Positions 5,977 to 6,431 of a stretch of 6,431 nucleotides of DNA are shown piece by piece; the stretch's first letter is position 1; each line of letters opens with the position of its first letter. Made by a program: the position numbers and the translations under genes. The notes beneath the pieces were generated by a model that saw only the letters and a list, made by a program, of their open reading frames with translations, did not search any database and was not told where the DNA came from. Source of the stretch: CAVTAE01 sp051649365. GTDB lineage: Bacteria; Deinococcota; Deinococci; Deinococcales; Trueperaceae. The stretch is from positions 1 through 6,431 of the forward strand of contig JBOFGY010000303.1 of assembly GCA_051649365.1 (NCBI GenBank). Direction: 5' to 3'.

Positions 5977-6294
5977 AGCTCTCCAGTGTCAAGATGAGAA
6001 CTGCAAAGAAACCATCTTGAAGGAGAGCTAAATGCAGCATAAAGAATCGTTAGAGAAAATACTAGAGAGTCATTGGGGATGGCATAAAAGTCGCTTGGGA
6101 TTTGCAGCGTGCTTGCTGCTGAGCTTAGTGCAACAAAAAACAGTGAACTTCGTCAGTTTAAGCCTAGCTTTTGGTTCTGAAGCCAAAGCAGCGTCGAGTT
6201 ATAGACGTATTCAGAGATTTTTTCAGGGCTTTGAATTTAGCCAAGCACACGTAAGCCAGTTAATCCTCAAACTCTTGCCAGCCCCACCGTACAC
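5940..6294 (+). mobile_element. IS4-family insertion sequence, 5' part only
   Basis: The segment contains the start of an IS4-type transposase gene and an upstream potential hairpin. It is cut at about 6295 by the left end of an IS3-family element. The left boundary is approximate. Any remaining 3' part of the element should resume beyond the IS3 element, outside the window. The segment has no CTCGAG sites, in contrast to the host DNA to its left, which suggests later arrival. Confidence 0.65.
5977..6029 (+). promoter_or_regulatory. Hairpin that would hide the IS4 transposase ribosome binding site
   Basis: AGCTCTCC (5977-5984) pairs with GGAGAGCT (6022-6029), and CAAGATG (5990-5996) pairs with CATCTTG (6013-6019). 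This gives stems of 8 and 7 bp, a small 5/2 internal loop and a 16-base apical loop. The outer stem contains the Shine-Dalgarno sequence (AAGGAGAG, 6020-6027) that lies 4 bases before ATG 6032. RNA read in from outside the element would fold and block translation, whereas RNA started inside the element would lack the left arm. This kind of protection from read-through is known for IS10 and IS50; its use here is inferred. Confidence 0.65.
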
Positions 6295-6316
6295 TGGACT
6301 TAGCTTGAAATCTTAG
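6032..6316 (+). pseudogene. IS4-family transposase, N-terminal fragment
   Basis: The frame codes for 94 residues. About the first 88 resemble the N-terminal part of IS4-type transposases, including GWHKSRLGFAACLLLSLV (residues 17-34) and SSYRRIQRFFQGFEFSQ (55-71). Relatives continue after PPYT with a segment like LALDRTNW that contains the first catalytic Asp. Here the match stops at PPYT (85-88) and the frame runs through foreign bases to a TAG at 6314-6316. The DDE catalytic core is therefore missing and the product should be inactive. The start is ATG 6032, with a strong Shine-Dalgarno AAGGAGAG. The break coincides with an IS3-like left end at 6295. The family assignment is from remembered motifs. 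Confidence 0.75.
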
Positions 6317-6431
6317 ACAAAAAAGGAAGAGACTATAAGTACGCAGGAGGTCTAAGATGGCAACAGCCAAGAAAGAGAAGCGGGATTACAGTACGGAATT
6401 CAAGATAGATGCAGCTAGGCTAGTGGAAGAT
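6295..6431 (+). mobile_element. IS3-family insertion sequence, left part (runs off the window)
   Basis: The element begins where the IS4 transposase reading breaks. The probable left terminal inverted repeat covers 6295-6319, starting TGGACTTAGC and ending TTAGACA, which fits the TG...GACA style of IS3-family ends. A strong Shine-Dalgarno site and the start of orfA follow. The right end, orfB and any target duplication are outside the window. The exact first base could be off by one or two. Confidence 0.7.
6357..6431 (+). CDS. IS3-family transposase OrfA, 5' partial
   Basis: The first 25 codons are visible, including KRDYSTEFKIDAARLVED (residues 8-25). This is the typical start of the OrfA helix-turn-helix domain (HTH_Tnp_1) that binds the terminal repeats in IS3 elements. 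The ATG is preceded by a perfect AGGAGG (6345-6350) at 6 bases. The gene continues past the window end, so neither completeness nor the usual frameshift into OrfB can be judged. Confidence 0.85.
   Translation, partial: MATAKKEKRDYSTEFKIDAARLVED

Overview
The window looks like a piece of a mid-GC bacterial chromosome. All five independently transcribed housekeeping-type genes lack a Shine-Dalgarno sequence. Each instead has a TANACT -10 box that ends 6 to 9 bases before the start codon, which is the pattern of leaderless transcripts. Leaderless genes with TANNNT -10 boxes are well documented in Deinococcus, so a Deinococcota relative is my best guess. I cannot confirm the taxon from this sequence alone.

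Layout. Bases 111-1316 (+) encode a long AlaX-type alanyl-tRNA editing protein. It converges on a class I SAM-dependent methyltransferase at 1332-2069 (-), and a perfect 19-bp tandem duplication carries the stop codons of both genes. Divergent from the methyltransferase is tgt (2161-3471, +), the tRNA-guanine transglycosylase of queuosine synthesis. It carries an in-frame 15-bp minisatellite (Leu-Glu-Asn-Thr-Gln x4) in a variable loop. A 53-codon ORF at 3619-3780 (+) looks like a DedA membrane-protein gene that has lost its middle and kept only its two ends. Its stop overlaps the GTG start of a full-length ChrA-type chromate transporter (3780-5135, +), so the two are probably transcribed together and translationally coupled. 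A CYTH-domain triphosphatase-like gene follows (5228-5851, +).

The right end is mobile DNA. The 5' end of an IS4-family element has its transposase ribosome binding site buried in a potential hairpin (5977-6029). It is interrupted at about 6295 by the left end of an IS3-family element, whose orfA starts at 6357 and runs off the window. Both IS genes have strong Shine-Dalgarno sites, unlike the host genes.

Across the host part the palindrome CTCGAG occurs 19 times, against about 1.6 expected by chance. It is absent from the IS part. Seventeen of the 19 copies encode Leu-Glu in frame. This iterated palindrome, the uniform TANACT starts, the collapsed dedA leader in front of chrA and the tgt minisatellite are the observations most worth following up. 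The genes do not form one pathway, although alaX and tgt both act on tRNA. I see no defence system, CRISPR array, rRNA or tRNA gene.
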